A stretch of DNA of 64,000 nucleotides from Bacillota bacterium (GCA_023388435.1 JAEWGG010000037.1:4669-68668); one strand, 5' to 3'; counted from the stretch's first letter, positions 16,733 to 27,200 are shown. Numbers and translations: made by a program. Notes: generated from the sequence alone by a model not told the origin.

Positions 16733-17782
16733 TCAGCGCGGCTCATCCTGGCCCTCAGTCTGACCGCTCTCTTCCTGGGCCTGGGCCTCCTGCTGGGACT
16801 CACGTTCCTGCTGGACCTGGGCCGCCTCCTGCTGGACTTCGCGCTCCTGTTCCTCCCCAGAATCCCCCGCCTCACGGCGTAGGCGGCGGAGCTCCAATTC
16901 CTGGCCCTCCTCCTCATAAGCTTTGACCGCCTGGGCATAGCGCTCGGGACGGTAGATCGCCTGGAACCAGAGAAGCCCCAGATAGGCCAGGCCCAGGAGC
17001 AGCATCAGGGCGGAGAGCAGCATGGACACAGGCACCCGGCTGTGGCCGATGTAGAGGGCGTCGGTGCGGATGCTCTCTACGAAGAAGCGCAGCAGGCCAT
17101 AGAGAACAAGGTACCAGGCGAGACAGACTCCGCGGCGCTCCTGGCGGCGGCGGATCAGCAGGAGTATGGCAAAAATCAGCAGGTTGCCAAGAAATTCGTA
17201 GAGAAAAGTTGGATGCACAGGCAGGTCGGGATTCAGACCTGGCTGATTCAGACTGGCCAGATAGCGCCTCGTCCCATTAGAGTACATACCCCAGGGCAGG
17301 CTCGTATTCGTACCGAAGGCCTCCTGATTGAAGAAGTTGCCCCAGCGCCCAATAGCCTGGCCAAGGGGGATATAGACAATCAGGTAGTCCATGCAGCGCA
17401 GGCTTGAAATCCCTTTGATACGGGAGACCAGGCAGACGCCCAGAATCGCGCCAATGACCCCTCCGTAGAAGGCCATGCCCCCAGAGCGCGTATCAAAAAT
17501 GGACCAGAGATTATTGCGGTATTGGTCCCAGGAAAAAATCACATAATAGATGCGGGCGCAGATCACCGCCAGAGGAATGGCCGCAATCAGGCAGTCCAGC
17601 ACGTCATCCTGGCAAAAGCCGTAGCGGCGGCTGTGGCGCAGGGCCAGATACATCCCCAGCAGGACCCCCAGGGCGATGACAATGCCATACCAGTAGATGG
17701 ACAAGCCGAAGACCTGTACGGCCTCGCGCTGAATGTGGAGCTCGTGTATCCCGAGTCCGGGGAAACTCACAATGTAGTCCAT
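16733..17782 (-). CDS. lgt: Phosphatidylglycerol-prolipoprotein diacylglyceryl transferase
   Basis: Polytopic membrane enzyme that transfers diacylglycerol to the lipobox Cys of prolipoproteins such as OppA. 349 residues. Family features seen: IYWYGIVIALGVLLG (TM1 region), RSGGMAFYGGVIGA, the Lgt signature PLGQAIGRWGNFFNQEAFG, and HPTFLYEF. The last ~75 residues form a hydrophilic Glu/Gln-rich tail absent from most Lgt proteins (~260-290 residues). It sits 92 bases after ymfH. The tail is low-complexity and probably dispensable. Confidence 0.94.
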   Translation of the reverse strand: MDYIVSFPGLGIHELHIQREAVQVFGLSIYWYGIVIALGVLLGMYLALRHSRRYGFCQDDVLDCLIAAIPLAVICARIYYVIFSWDQYRNNLWSIFDTRSGGMAFYGGVIGAILGVCLVSRIKGISSLRCMDYLIVYIPLGQAIGRWGNFFNQEAFGTNTSLPWGMYSNGTRRYLASLNQPGLNPDLPVHPTFLYEFLGNLLIFAILLLIRRRQERRGVCLAWYLVLYGLLRFFVESIRTDALYIGHSRVPVSMLLSALMLLLGLAYLGLLWFQAIYRPERYAQAVKAYEEEGQELELRRLRREAGDSGEEQEREVQQEAAQVQQERESQQEAQAQEESGQTEGQDEPR

Positions 17783-17874
17783 AGTTCAATTCTCCTATTC
17801 TTATAGAACTCACAGTCTGGAACTCAGCGCCTGAAACTCGGCGCCGCTCTCAGGCGGACGTTCGAGCGCCTGCA

Positions 17875-19263
17875 CTAAGCTTTTCCGGCCAGGAGGCGCA
17901 GTTCAACACTGTCCACCGGCTCCTGCAGGAAGCTCAGAGCCTCAAGCCCTCGCTTCCAGTTTGCCTCTCTATAGGCCCGGGCATAGTCCTCCAGATCCAG
18001 GCCGTCCAGGCTCAGGTGCAGGAGTTCCAAGGCCTGACGCTCGACGCTGTCAAAGGCCCGGACAAAACGGCCGAAGGCCGCCTTGCGCTGCTCTTCATAG
18101 AGCTCTGGCCTGAAATACCGGGGCTGTCCCGCAGCCAGGCGCCCCAGCTCAGCACTGAGCTCAGCCCGCAGCTCGGCCAGGGCCTCCGCCGCCCCTTCAC
18201 GGTCCAGGCTGGCCGTACAGTGAGCATATTGGCGTTCCAACTGGTAGCGCAGTTGCAAACTGTCGTTGATAAGGCCCCTCTGATAAAGCTCGTGATATAG
18301 TGGGGCGCTGTCCCCCAAAAGGCTGTCCAATAACAGCTGGGCCGAGACATTTTCCCTGGCACGCTCCAAGTCGTCAAGAAGCCACGGAAGCTGTTCGACA
18401 CGCTTCTTCTGGGCCCAGTAGACCGCCTCTGGCCCCGTGTTCTGCTCCTCTTCCAGCTGTACAGGGGCCTGGCCAAAACTCCGCTCATATTCCTGGACCA
18501 GGTGACCAGGCGCCGAACGGAAGTCTGACAAGATGCCGTCCAAAAAGCTGAGCAGCTCTTCCAGGTCCCCAGCAGACCAGTCGCCCGACACAGTGGCCTG
18601 GACCTGGGCCGGGTGGTAAATGGACCTGTGCAGGGCCTGTAGGTCCTCGGCCCTAAGCTGCTCCAATTCTTCACGATCTCCGCCAATATCATGGCGCACC
18701 GCCTGCTCCTTATAGAGGGCCGCAAAGAGACGCTGCCAGGCACGGCTCTCAGGCTCGTCGGCATACATGTCCAACTCGGCCTGGATGATGGGCAGCTCCG
18801 CCGCAATGCGCTGGGAACTGAGTTCGGCCTGGAAGAAGGCCCGTGTCAGGAGTTGGGCCGCCTGGGCCAGTGGAGCTCCGCTCCCCCTGACATAGTAGAC
18901 CGTAAACTCGTGCCCCGTATAGGCGTTGCTCTGACAACCAAGGGCGGCTAGGGCTTGCATGAGGCCCTCCCTCTGCCCCCCCTCTTCATCCGCCCGTTCA
19001 AAGATACAGTGCTCCAGGAAGTGAGCCGATCCGGGTAGAATAGCCCGCAAATCTCCGGCCCCTGTCCGAAAGTGACGGTAGGCTGAGCCGTAGGGCAGGG
19101 CCAGGGCAAAGAAGCGCTGGTGGAAGCCTGGCTTCGGTATGTAGTAACAGCGAAAGCCACTGGGGTGGCGGTAGAGATCGATGGGCTCAGCTGTCCAGGG
19201 ATTTGGACGCCGCTCCTGGACAAAGCTGGACAGCGACCTGAGATAGCGGTCAAGCTCAGACAT
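17875..19263 (-). CDS. ymfH: M16 family peptidase YmfH (YfmH)
   Basis: 462-residue M16 peptidase with the inverted zinc motif HFLEH (His-x-x-Glu-His) followed by YTGHEFTVYYVR. In Bacillota it pairs with the inactive homologue YmfF; the pair is associated with 5-aminopentanol modification of EF-P. The start ATG at 19263 has GAGGAGG upstream; a longer open frame reaches 19485 but would overlap ymfF by 230 bases. It overlaps the preceding ribF-ymfF gene by 8 bases. Confidence 0.88.
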   Translation of the reverse strand: MSELDRYLRSLSSFVQERRPNPWTAEPIDLYRHPSGFRCYYIPKPGFHQRFFALALPYGSAYRHFRTGAGDLRAILPGSAHFLEHCIFERADEEGGQREGLMQALAALGCQSNAYTGHEFTVYYVRGSGAPLAQAAQLLTRAFFQAELSSQRIAAELPIIQAELDMYADEPESRAWQRLFAALYKEQAVRHDIGGDREELEQLRAEDLQALHRSIYHPAQVQATVSGDWSAGDLEELLSFLDGILSDFRSAPGHLVQEYERSFGQAPVQLEEEQNTGPEAVYWAQKKRVEQLPWLLDDLERARENVSAQLLLDSLLGDSAPLYHELYQRGLINDSLQLRYQLERQYAHCTASLDREGAAEALAELRAELSAELGRLAAGQPRYFRPELYEEQRKAAFGRFVRAFDSVERQALELLHLSLDGLDLEDYARAYREANWKRGLEALSFLQEPVDSVELRLLAGKA

Positions 19264-21685
19264 GGAGGTCCTCCTCTCGCCCTCCGTCAGCGGACGCCTC
19301 TGGCTCCTCCAGCCGGGGGCCCAGACTGTAACAGATGCACTCTTCCAAACTCTGGGCGAGCTTGATGACATCCTCTCTTGTGAGGGCCTTGAGGGCCTGG
19401 GCCGCATCCTGGTGGTCCCAGAGCTGGCGGCGCCCCCAGGCCTGAAGCTGGACGAAGAGCTTGGCGCTGAGCCGGTCTTCCGCACTGCTCAACTGCCCCA
19501 GTAAGAGTTTGCGACTCTTCTCCAGCAGCTCATCACTGAAGTGCCCAGCGGCAATCAGGGCCAGCTGCTCACGCACGGCCCGAACCGCCTCCTCCACCGC
19601 CGAGGGGGCCAGGCCCGCCGAGACGACAAGACTCAGCTGCCCAGGCTTCGGATAGGAATAAATACTGTAGGCCAGGCCCTGTCGCTCGCGAATCTCCTCA
19701 AAAAGGAGGGAGTGACTGTCCCCGCCAAACATGCTGTTGAGCAGGGCCTGGGCCATGGGCTTGCCCAGGCCAGGCGCAGGCAGCCCCCGCCAGGCCATAT
19801 ACAGACGGTCCTGGCGCAGGTCCTCCTGCTCGCTCTGCCGCCCCCGCAGAACTGGAGGGCGATACTGGGGCAGGAGGCCGCGGCCCAGTTCAGGCCAGGC
19901 CGCCTGCTCCCGCTTACGCCCCTGGAAGGCAAAGCCCTCCAGACAGTGCTGGATCGTACGAAAGTCCTCCTCTTCCAGATGCCCCGCCGTATAAACATTG
20001 ATCTGTGCCTCGCGCAGCAAGTCCTGCCAGGCCCTGCTTACCTCCTCCAGGCTGAGCGTCTCCAAGTCCTCAATCGCGCCCCCCGCAGGCAGGCCCCAGG
20101 GACCTTCAGGAAAGAGTAGCGCACTGGCCCTTCTAGCTGCGCAGTAGGCCTTATCCCGCTCCTGGGCGCGGCGGTCCAAAATCAGATTTTCCCGTTCGCG
20201 CTCCAAGTCCTCAGGGCGGAAGAGCCTGTCCCCCGACCCCTGACGGCCCAGAATCTGCCGGAAAAATACGGGCAGCATCTCACGGAAGGGTCGCTCGGAG
20301 CTCTCCAGTCCCTGGTCCAGGGCGGAAAGCTCGAAATAGAGCAGCTGCAAGTCCCCTTCACTGCGGAGCTCGGACTGGACCAGGGCCCCGTAGTGGGCGT
20401 CCTGACAGCGGTTAAAAGAAATCGTCTCAGGGAACTGGGCCGAGTGGCGCAAAACCAGTTCCTGGGCAAGGTTGCGGGCCGCATTCTTGCGGGACTCAGC
20501 CCGAATTTTACACTCCAGAACCAGGAGATTGCTGCCAAAGCGCAGACTGGGCAAGTGGTAATGGGCCACACCGCCACCTCGGCTGATGGGCACGAGGCGT
20601 TCGCGGCTCGCGAGGTAGCGGCGGACGCCCCTGCTGTCCTCATCGACAGCACGTTTTACCGCATCGAGATTGGGGAAACTGCGTTCCTCGCGCCAGAAGC
20701 GCAGAAGCTGAACCTGCAATTCCTGGCCATAGAGATCTCCATTGAAGTCGTAAACGTAGGTTTCGAGCAGGGGTTCACTGGCCTCGGTCTCAACAGTGGG
20801 GCGCAGACCAATATTACTGATCGAGTCATACCAGCGCTGGCCGATCAGAGTGCGGCTGGCATAGACGCCGAAGGGCAGGAGGACCTGACTCCGGTCCAGG
20901 CGCATATTTGCCGTCGGCATGCCGACCGTGCGGCCCAGGGCCCGGCCACTGACCACCCGCCCCTCAACAAGAAAGGGATGCCCCAGAAGGCGGCGGGCAT
21001 CTTCCAGTCGGCCGTCGAGCAGTGCCTGGCGGATGCGCGTTGAAGAGATGCGTCCACCCACAGCCTCCACCTGATCCACGACCACGATGTCCACGGCGTG
21101 CTCCCGCCCCCAGCTGCGGAGAAAGTCCACATCACCGCTGCGCCCTCGGCCGAAGCGAAAGTCACTGCCAACCACAATCAGCTTGCAGGGCATGTACTGG
21201 CAGAGCTCCTCCAAAAAGGCTGCGGGCTCCAGCTGCCGAAAGCGCTCGGTAAAACGCTGCTCAAAACTATAGCGCACCCCCAGTTCGGCGAGAAAGTCCG
21301 CCCGAATCTGGCTGGTCTGAATGCGCAGGCCCCAGTTCTCCAACCAGGCCTTACGCGGAGCCTCTGGCTCCTCCAGGGCCACACTCTCCTCCCCCTCAGC
21401 GCGAACATGCTCCTGCAGGTGGGACAGAAGCTGCTTGGGCAAGTAGTCAAAGGTATAGACTGCGGGAATGAGCTCTCGTTCCTGGCAGCCCTGGAGCAGA
21501 CTCAGAAGCAGGCGCTGATGGCCGCGGTGCACACCATCAAAAAATCCGAGGGCGAGGCCGAAGCCCTTGCTCTGCTCATCCTCCCGCAGCAGGCCACAGA
21601 CCTGGACGTCGGGCTGACTCTGATTGACATAGCAGCGGACATGCCGCTGCTCAGTTTTCTTTATGTTGCAGGGACTCACGGTCAC
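19256..21685 (-). CDS. ribF-ymfF: RibF-YmfF fusion: FAD synthetase/riboflavin kinase fused to M16-like protein
   Basis: One frame of about 809 residues. Residues ~28-360 are RibF: LALGFFDGVHRGHQ (nucleotidyltransferase), VVGSDFRFGRGRSGDVDFL, SSTRIRQALLDG, and flavokinase GRTVGMPTANMRL. It makes FMN and FAD from riboflavin. Residues ~362-809 are YmfF-like: an M16 fold without HxxEH (LLVLECKIRAESRKNAARNL at the equivalent place) and with SMFGGDSHSLLFEEIRERQG and LAYSIYSYPKPGQL in the C-terminal half. The joint is near base 20608 with almost no linker. I chose the GTG at 21685, with GGAGAGG 7 bases upstream, overlapping nrnA-truB by 35 bases. An internal GTG near 20593 could give separate YmfF, but its ribosome site is weak. 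Confidence 0.85.
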   Translation of the reverse strand: MTVSPCNIKKTEQRHVRCYVNQSQPDVQVCGLLREDEQSKGFGLALGFFDGVHRGHQRLLLSLLQGCQERELIPAVYTFDYLPKQLLSHLQEHVRAEGEESVALEEPEAPRKAWLENWGLRIQTSQIRADFLAELGVRYSFEQRFTERFRQLEPAAFLEELCQYMPCKLIVVGSDFRFGRGRSGDVDFLRSWGREHAVDIVVVDQVEAVGGRISSTRIRQALLDGRLEDARRLLGHPFLVEGRVVSGRALGRTVGMPTANMRLDRSQVLLPFGVYASRTLIGQRWYDSISNIGLRPTVETEASEPLLETYVYDFNGDLYGQELQVQLLRFWREERSFPNLDAVKRAVDEDSRGVRRYLASRERLVPISRGGGVAHYHLPSLRFGSNLLVLECKIRAESRKNAARNLAQELVLRHSAQFPETISFNRCQDAHYGALVQSELRSEGDLQLLYFELSALDQGLESSERPFREMLPVFFRQILGRQGSGDRLFRPEDLERERENLILDRRAQERDKAYCAARRASALLFPEGPWGLPAGGAIEDLETLSLEEVSRAWQDLLREAQINVYTAGHLEEEDFRTIQHCLEGFAFQGRKREQAAWPELGRGLLPQYRPPVLRGRQSEQEDLRQDRLYMAWRGLPAPGLGKPMAQALLNSMFGGDSHSLLFEEIRERQGLAYSIYSYPKPGQLSLVVSAGLAPSAVEEAVRAVREQLALIAAGHFSDELLEKSRKLLLGQLSSAEDRLSAKLFVQLQAWGRRQLWDHQDAAQALKALTREDVIKLAQSLEECICYSLGPRLEEPEASADGGREEDLHV

Positions 21686-23771
21686 AGAACATCCTCTCCA
21701 CAATGGCACGAACTTCGCCTCGCCCGTTCCGGCTTCCGAGGCGCACAAAGCCCAGCAGCTCGGCAGCCGGATCCCGCACTACGCCGTAGGGGCCCCGCCC
21801 CTCCGGGATGCGCTCGCTGGCGATCAAGGGCTGACGCCCACAGAGCAGGGCATCTATTTCGGCTGGAGTAAATTCTATCACAGGCCGCCCGGGGAGGGCG
21901 CTACGCAGAGGCAGTAGGGCCTGGGCCAGGCCGGGCTCCGCCAGTTTCTCGAAGTCCACAGCCTGCTCCAGCTGGTAGGGGCCGACAGCACGGCGCTGGA
22001 GGTAACTGCAGTGGCCAGGATAGCCCAGTTGAGCGGCCAGATCTCGGGCCAGACTCCGAACATAATAGCCCTTGCCACAATGAAGCTCAAAGCTCAGATA
22101 AACCAGGGCCCCCGCCCTCTCCTGAAGCTCGGTACGCAGGCCCAGGAATTCCAGACTGTGGCAGAGGACCCGCCGCGCTTCGATGGGCGGCATGTCCCCC
22201 CCACTGCGGGCATAGCTGTATAGTGCCCGGCCACCTACCTTGATGGCCGAATAGCTTGGGGGAATCTGATCCTGTGGACCCAGGTGCTGGCCCAGCAGGG
22301 CCTGGCGCCGCTCCGGATCGGCAAAGAGGGCCTCAAGTTGGGCCTGGTCCTCAGCCGTCAGCAGGCGTTCTTCTGTGACGGCTCCCTCCGTATCCAGCGT
22401 CTCCGTACTGCGACCCAGGCAGAGCTCAAAGCGGTAGCGCTTGTCATAGTCCTCCATAAATGGCAGCAGTGAGCAGGCTCGGCCCACAGCCAGGACAAGT
22501 AAACCCTCCGCAAAGGGATCCAGTGTCCCGCAGTGTCCAATGCGGCGCAGGCCCAGCCCCTTCCGCGCCCGGGCCACGGCGGCAAAGGAGGTCGGTCCAG
22601 CAGGCTTATAGACTGGCAATATGCCCTGTGGAGGCGGGGGAGCAGTCCGTCCTGTGCGGGGCTCCTGCCCTTCCAGTTCCAGAGACCCAGCTCGCAGGCC
22701 CACCTGCGCCCCCTGAGACTCAGGCCCTGCCTCCCCCTGTCCAGTCAGAAAAGCCCCCAGTTCCTGCAGGCACTTCGTACGTGCCCGATTGCGGCGCATG
22801 GCCGGCAGACGGAATCCCGCTGCCCGCCGATGCCCTCCACCGCCAAAGCGGGCCGCAAAAAGGTTGGCATCCAGACTTTCTTCCGTGCGAACACTGGCCC
22901 GCCACTTGTGTTGCTCCGTCTCGCGCAGGAGCAGGGCCAGCTCCACACCTTCCACACTGCGCAGCTCTGCCGCCAGTCCCTCCGTATCGCCCTCAGCCAG
23001 GCCCAGACGCTGACTCAGCTCCAGATCCAGGAACGCTAAGAGCACCCGCCCATCGAAGAGAAACTCCGCCTGGCTCTTGATCTCCCCCTCAAGGCGCAGA
23101 CGGGCTGGACTGCGCTCATCAAAGAGTTTGACAGCCAGGGAGTAGAGCGGGGGCTGCTGGCCCATCAGGTAGGCAGCGGCGGCAAACGTCCGCGCCCGGA
23201 CGCTGCTGTAGGCAAATTTTCCTGTATCTGTGAGCAGGCCGACCATCAGATTATTGGCCATACTGGGCTTGAGCAAGCCCGGGTGCCGGCGCTCCCAGGA
23301 TTGGATGAGCTCCGTGACCAATTCCGCTGTAGCGGCGGCGGCAGCCTCGACGTGGTGAAGCCCGGCCCCCTCCGCCGTCCCCTCATGATGGTCCAGAATA
23401 GCCCTTCCAGCCGCAGCCAAAAAAGAAGTCTGGCGGCGTCCCAGACGGCTTGGCTCATGGCAGTCCAGCATCAGAGCATAGGCCTCGGCGCTGGGAGCCA
23501 CAGCGACCTTCCCAGACTCGTAGCCCCCGTTCGCCGCAAGCTGCAAGAGGTCCTGGCGTTGGAGGCAGGCAGCCAACTTGGACTCCAGCGCCTCCTCCAG
23601 CCAAACGGTGACCCTGAGGCCGAAGACCTGCTCCACGGCCTCAGCCAGGGCCAGACAGGAGCCCAGGGCATCTCCGTCCGCATGGATGTGGGGATAGATG
23701 CCCACCGGAGAGTCCTGCCCCATCAAGCCCTGCAAATCGGTATAGAGCTGCTCTTGAAATTGCTCAAACAT
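21651..23771 (-). CDS. nrnA-truB: NrnA-TruB fusion: nanoRNase/pAp phosphatase plus tRNA pseudouridine-55 synthase
   Basis: Single 706-residue frame. Residues 1-343 are the DHH/DHHA1 protein NrnA, which degrades nanoRNA and dephosphorylates pAp: HADGDALGS, MLDCHEPSRLG, ILDHHEGT, GLLTDTGKFAY and FGGGGHRRAAGF are all intact. A Gly/Glu/Pro-rich linker spans ~344-382. Residues 383-706 are TruB: GILPVYKPAGPTSF, GHCGTLDPFAEGLLVLAVG with catalytic Asp418, IPPSYSAIKVGGRALY and CGKGYYVRSLARDLA. In most Bacillota nrnA and truB are adjacent separate genes after rbfA, so this is an in-place fusion. Both halves look active. Confidence 0.93.
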   Translation of the reverse strand: MFEQFQEQLYTDLQGLMGQDSPVGIYPHIHADGDALGSCLALAEAVEQVFGLRVTVWLEEALESKLAACLQRQDLLQLAANGGYESGKVAVAPSAEAYALMLDCHEPSRLGRRQTSFLAAAGRAILDHHEGTAEGAGLHHVEAAAAATAELVTELIQSWERRHPGLLKPSMANNLMVGLLTDTGKFAYSSVRARTFAAAAYLMGQQPPLYSLAVKLFDERSPARLRLEGEIKSQAEFLFDGRVLLAFLDLELSQRLGLAEGDTEGLAAELRSVEGVELALLLRETEQHKWRASVRTEESLDANLFAARFGGGGHRRAAGFRLPAMRRNRARTKCLQELGAFLTGQGEAGPESQGAQVGLRAGSLELEGQEPRTGRTAPPPPQGILPVYKPAGPTSFAAVARARKGLGLRRIGHCGTLDPFAEGLLVLAVGRACSLLPFMEDYDKRYRFELCLGRSTETLDTEGAVTEERLLTAEDQAQLEALFADPERRQALLGQHLGPQDQIPPSYSAIKVGGRALYSYARSGGDMPPIEARRVLCHSLEFLGLRTELQERAGALVYLSFELHCGKGYYVRSLARDLAAQLGYPGHCSYLQRRAVGPYQLEQAVDFEKLAEPGLAQALLPLRSALPGRPVIEFTPAEIDALLCGRQPLIASERIPEGRGPYGVVRDPAAELLGFVRLGSRNGRGEVRAIVERMFCDRESLQHKEN

Positions 23772-23790
23772 AAATCTACATCCTCAATAG

Positions 23791-23828
23791 AAAAGAGGAG
23801 CGCCCAGGTCAAACCCAGCTACTCCTCT
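23791..23828 (-). terminator. Possible terminator/attenuator between rbfA and nrnA-truB
   Basis: Arms AGAGGAG and CTCCTCT, extended by an AGC/GCGCT pairing, then TTTTC on minus, 20 bases before the nrnA start. Note the transcription order is nrnA-truB after rbfA. Confidence 0.45.
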
Positions 23829-23891
23829 CCTTAGCCAGTCTCGGCGGGGCCTCTTAGCCAGGCCTCCCGAGGCCCACTGGATCGGATCCAC

Positions 23892-24239
23892 TCAGGACCG
23901 TCCCATAGCCTCGTCAATAAGCTGGTCAATGCGCAGGCCGCGCTCCAGGCTGTCATCCAGTACGAAAATCAGCTGGGGAACGGTTCTAATCCGCATTCCC
24001 TGGCTGATCTCCGTACGGAGATAACCCTGGGCCTTCTTCAGCGCCTGCAGGCAGCGCTCCTTCTCCTCAGCCGAGCCGGGAATGCTGACATAGCAGCGGG
24101 CTTGGTCAAGGTCGCCAGAGACCTGGACCTCCGTCAGGCTCACCAGGCTGCTGACCCGGGGATCCTTCAGACTGCGCAGGGCCTGGGCGAGAACACGGCG
24201 GAGTTCATCGTTGATTTTTGCCTGCCTAATTGGCTGCAT
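23892..24239 (-). CDS. rbfA: Ribosome-binding factor A
   Basis: 115-residue KH-type factor for 30S maturation. Typical segments: RQAKINDELRRVLAQALRSL, DPRVSSLVSLTEVQVSGDLDQARCYVSI and LRTEISQGMRIRTVPQLIFVLDDSLERG. The start overlaps the infB stop by 14 bases, so the two are translationally coupled. Confidence 0.96.
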   Translation of the reverse strand: MQPIRQAKINDELRRVLAQALRSLKDPRVSSLVSLTEVQVSGDLDQARCYVSIPGSAEEKERCLQALKKAQGYLRTEISQGMRIRTVPQLIFVLDDSLERGLRIDQLIDEAMGRS

Positions 24240-27200
24240 TCGCGGCCACCTCCTTCATCTCGAAAGCCTCAATCACGTCGCCGGCCTTGATGTCATTGAA
24301 GCGCTCCAGAGATAGACCACATTCGTAGCCGGCGTGCACCTCTCGCACATCGTCCTTGAAGCGGCGCAGGGAGGCCAGCTTACCCTCAGTGATGACCACG
24401 CCGTCACGGATCAGGCGGACCTGGCTGTTGCGCTGGATGGTTCCGTCGGTGACATAGGCGCCGCCGATGGTACCCACACTGGAGACACGGAAGATCTCAC
24501 GGATTTCGGCGTGGCCATTGACCTGCTCGCGGAAGACCGGATCCAGGAGGCCCTGCATGGCGGCTTCCATATCCTCAATGGCGTTGTAAATGACACGGTA
24601 GAGACGGACGTCGACACCCGCTTCCTTGGCGATCTCTCCGGCGTTATTGACCGGACGAACATTGAAGCCAATGACGACCGCATTACTGACCTCCGCCAGG
24701 CGGATATCGCTCTCGTTGATGGCGCCGACAGCCGAATGGATGACCTGGATTCGCACCTTCTCATTGCTGAGCTTCTCCAGCGACTGCTTGACCGCTTCAG
24801 CGGAACCTACGACGTCAGCCTTGACCACAATGTTCAGATCCTTGACCTCACCGGCGCTGATACGGCTGTAGAGGGTATCCAGGTTCATGCGGCTGCTGCT
24901 CTTCATCAGGGTCTCACGCTGCTGGGCGCGGCGCTTATCTGCGAGCTGGCGGGCCACACGCTCGTCCTCGACGGCGTAGAAAACTTCACCGGCCTCCGGA
25001 ACCTCCGGCAGACCCAGAATCTCCACAGGCATGGAGGGCCCAGCTTCTTTAACCTGACGCCCGCTGGCATTGGCCATCGCACGGACATTGCCGACGATGG
25101 CCCCCGTCACCAGGGTCTCCCCCCGGTGCAGGGTACCGCGCTGGACCAGGACCGTGGCCACGGCGCCGCGATTCTTATCCAGCTTGGCCTCAATGACAAT
25201 ACCCTTGGCCTGGCGATTCGGGTTGGCCTTGAGCTCCAGCATATCCGCCGTCAGCAGCAGCATGTCGAGCAACTCGTCCACACCCTCACCCGTCTTCGCG
25301 GAGACGGGCACCATAACAGTGCTTCCACCCCAGTCCTCAGCCAGGACCTCATGGGCTGCCAGCTCCTGCTTGACACGGTCCACATTCGCCCCCGCCTTGT
25401 CCATCTTATTGATGGCGACGACGATGGTCGTTTCCGCGGCTTTGGCGTGGTTGATCGCCTCGATGGTCTGAGGCATGACGCCGTCGTCCGCGGCTACCAC
25501 CAGGATGGCGATGTCCGTGGCCTGGGCTCCACGCATGCGCATGGTTGTAAAGGCCTCGTGACCCGGCGTATCCAGGAAGGTGATCTGGCGGTCCCGGACG
25601 TCGACTGTGTAGGCACCGATATGCTGCGTAATACCGCCGGCCTCACCCGAGGCCACGCGGCTGTTACGGATATAGTCGAGCAGGGAGGTCTTACCGTGGT
25701 CAACGTGTCCCATGACGGCGACAACGGGGGCCCTGGGCTGCAGATCCTCCTCCAGATCCTCGCTCTCGTCGAAGAGGATGTCCTCCTCGGAAACCTCCAC
25801 AAGTTGCTCGGTCTGAATACCGAATTCTTCGGCCACCAGACTCGCGGTGTCGTAGTCAATGACCTCGTTCAAGGAGGCCATGACCCCGCTCAGCATCAGG
25901 ACCTTGATGACCTCGGCACTGGTCTTCTGGATCGCCTCGGCAAACTCCTTGACCGTGATACTGGCAGGAAGACTGATATGCGTCAGCTGGGAGGCGGCCA
26001 CCTGCTTCTGACCACGCTTCTGGCGCTTGCCCCCACGGCGCAGGTACATCTCATCCTGGTCGTAGTTAAAGTTCTTCAAATTGCCGCGGCGGCGCTGATT
26101 CTGATCACGGCCCTCATGCTCGCGCTTCTTGTTGCGGTCCATCGCCGAACGCTGGGCGAAGCCGCGTCCGGACGAACTGGGCAGGGGGGCTTCAAACATC
26201 GGCGTCCCACCTGGCTTCCGGCGCAGGGCTGGACGGCGATTCCGATTCTGCCGATCGTCCTCGCGGTCCTTGTCAAAGCCGCCAGCCCCAGGGCCACCGG
26301 CGTGGTAGACCCCCGTATTGGAAGTCCGGCGCCCGGGGCCGAAGCTCTGGGCACCAGGGCCCTGACGGCGGCGCTCAGCGCCCTGGCCCCGCTGCTCGTG
26401 CTGGCGGGCGAAGGCCCTGGCCGTCGCCGCAAGTCCGGAGTCCACGGGCTTGCCCCCCTGACGGCCAGCATTCATCTGCTGGAAAATATTGCCCAGCTTC
26501 CGCGGGCCCTTCGGGGCCGCGGGCTTAGGGGGCTCAGCAGCGCCCGCAGGGTCCGCCTGACCGGCGCTCGTAGCCTGCTCGATGCGCTTCGCCTCGGCCT
26601 CCGCCTGGGCGGCGGCCTCTGCCTCCTGGCGCTGTTTATGGATGTTGCCTATTTTGCGCGGCTGAATGCTGCTGATACCACTGACACTGCCACTGTGCAC
26701 CAGCTGCTCCAGCGGCTTGGTCTCGGTCGGGCGCTCCTCCACGGCCGTTTTCCCAGCCTCCGCAGCTGACTTGCTGGCCTTGCCCTGCTTGTCGTCCTTA
26801 TTCACGGAGACTGGCTCGGCGCCCTCCTGGGACTTCACAGCAGGCTTCCTAGACTCCTGCTTCGACACAGCGGCTGCCTTGCTGTCCTCAGCCGAGGACC
26901 TGCGCTGTTCCGGGGTCTGCTTTACCTTCTGTTCCTGGGTCGGGGACTCAGCAACAGCGGTCGTCTGCTCTGGTCCTGCAGGGCGCTCCGGCTTCTTCGC
27001 CAGCCCGGTGTCCGCTGTTTTGCTCACTGCAGACGAAATCTGAGCCGTCGCTTCTGCAACCGGCTCCGCGCTCTTCTGTGCCAGGTTCGGATCCAGAGTC
27101 GCACTCTGGGCCTCGGCCTGCGGGACGGCTGGGGTCGCCTCCTTGCGGGGACGCTTCGCCTTAAACACCTTGACTGTCGCGGCAATGGTCTTACCCGAGA

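Noticed and set aside
24334..26769. An 811-codon open frame on plus opposite infB
   Set aside because: It mirrors the codon pattern of the GC-rich infB gene on the other strand, shows no domain, and the infB protein is unmistakable.
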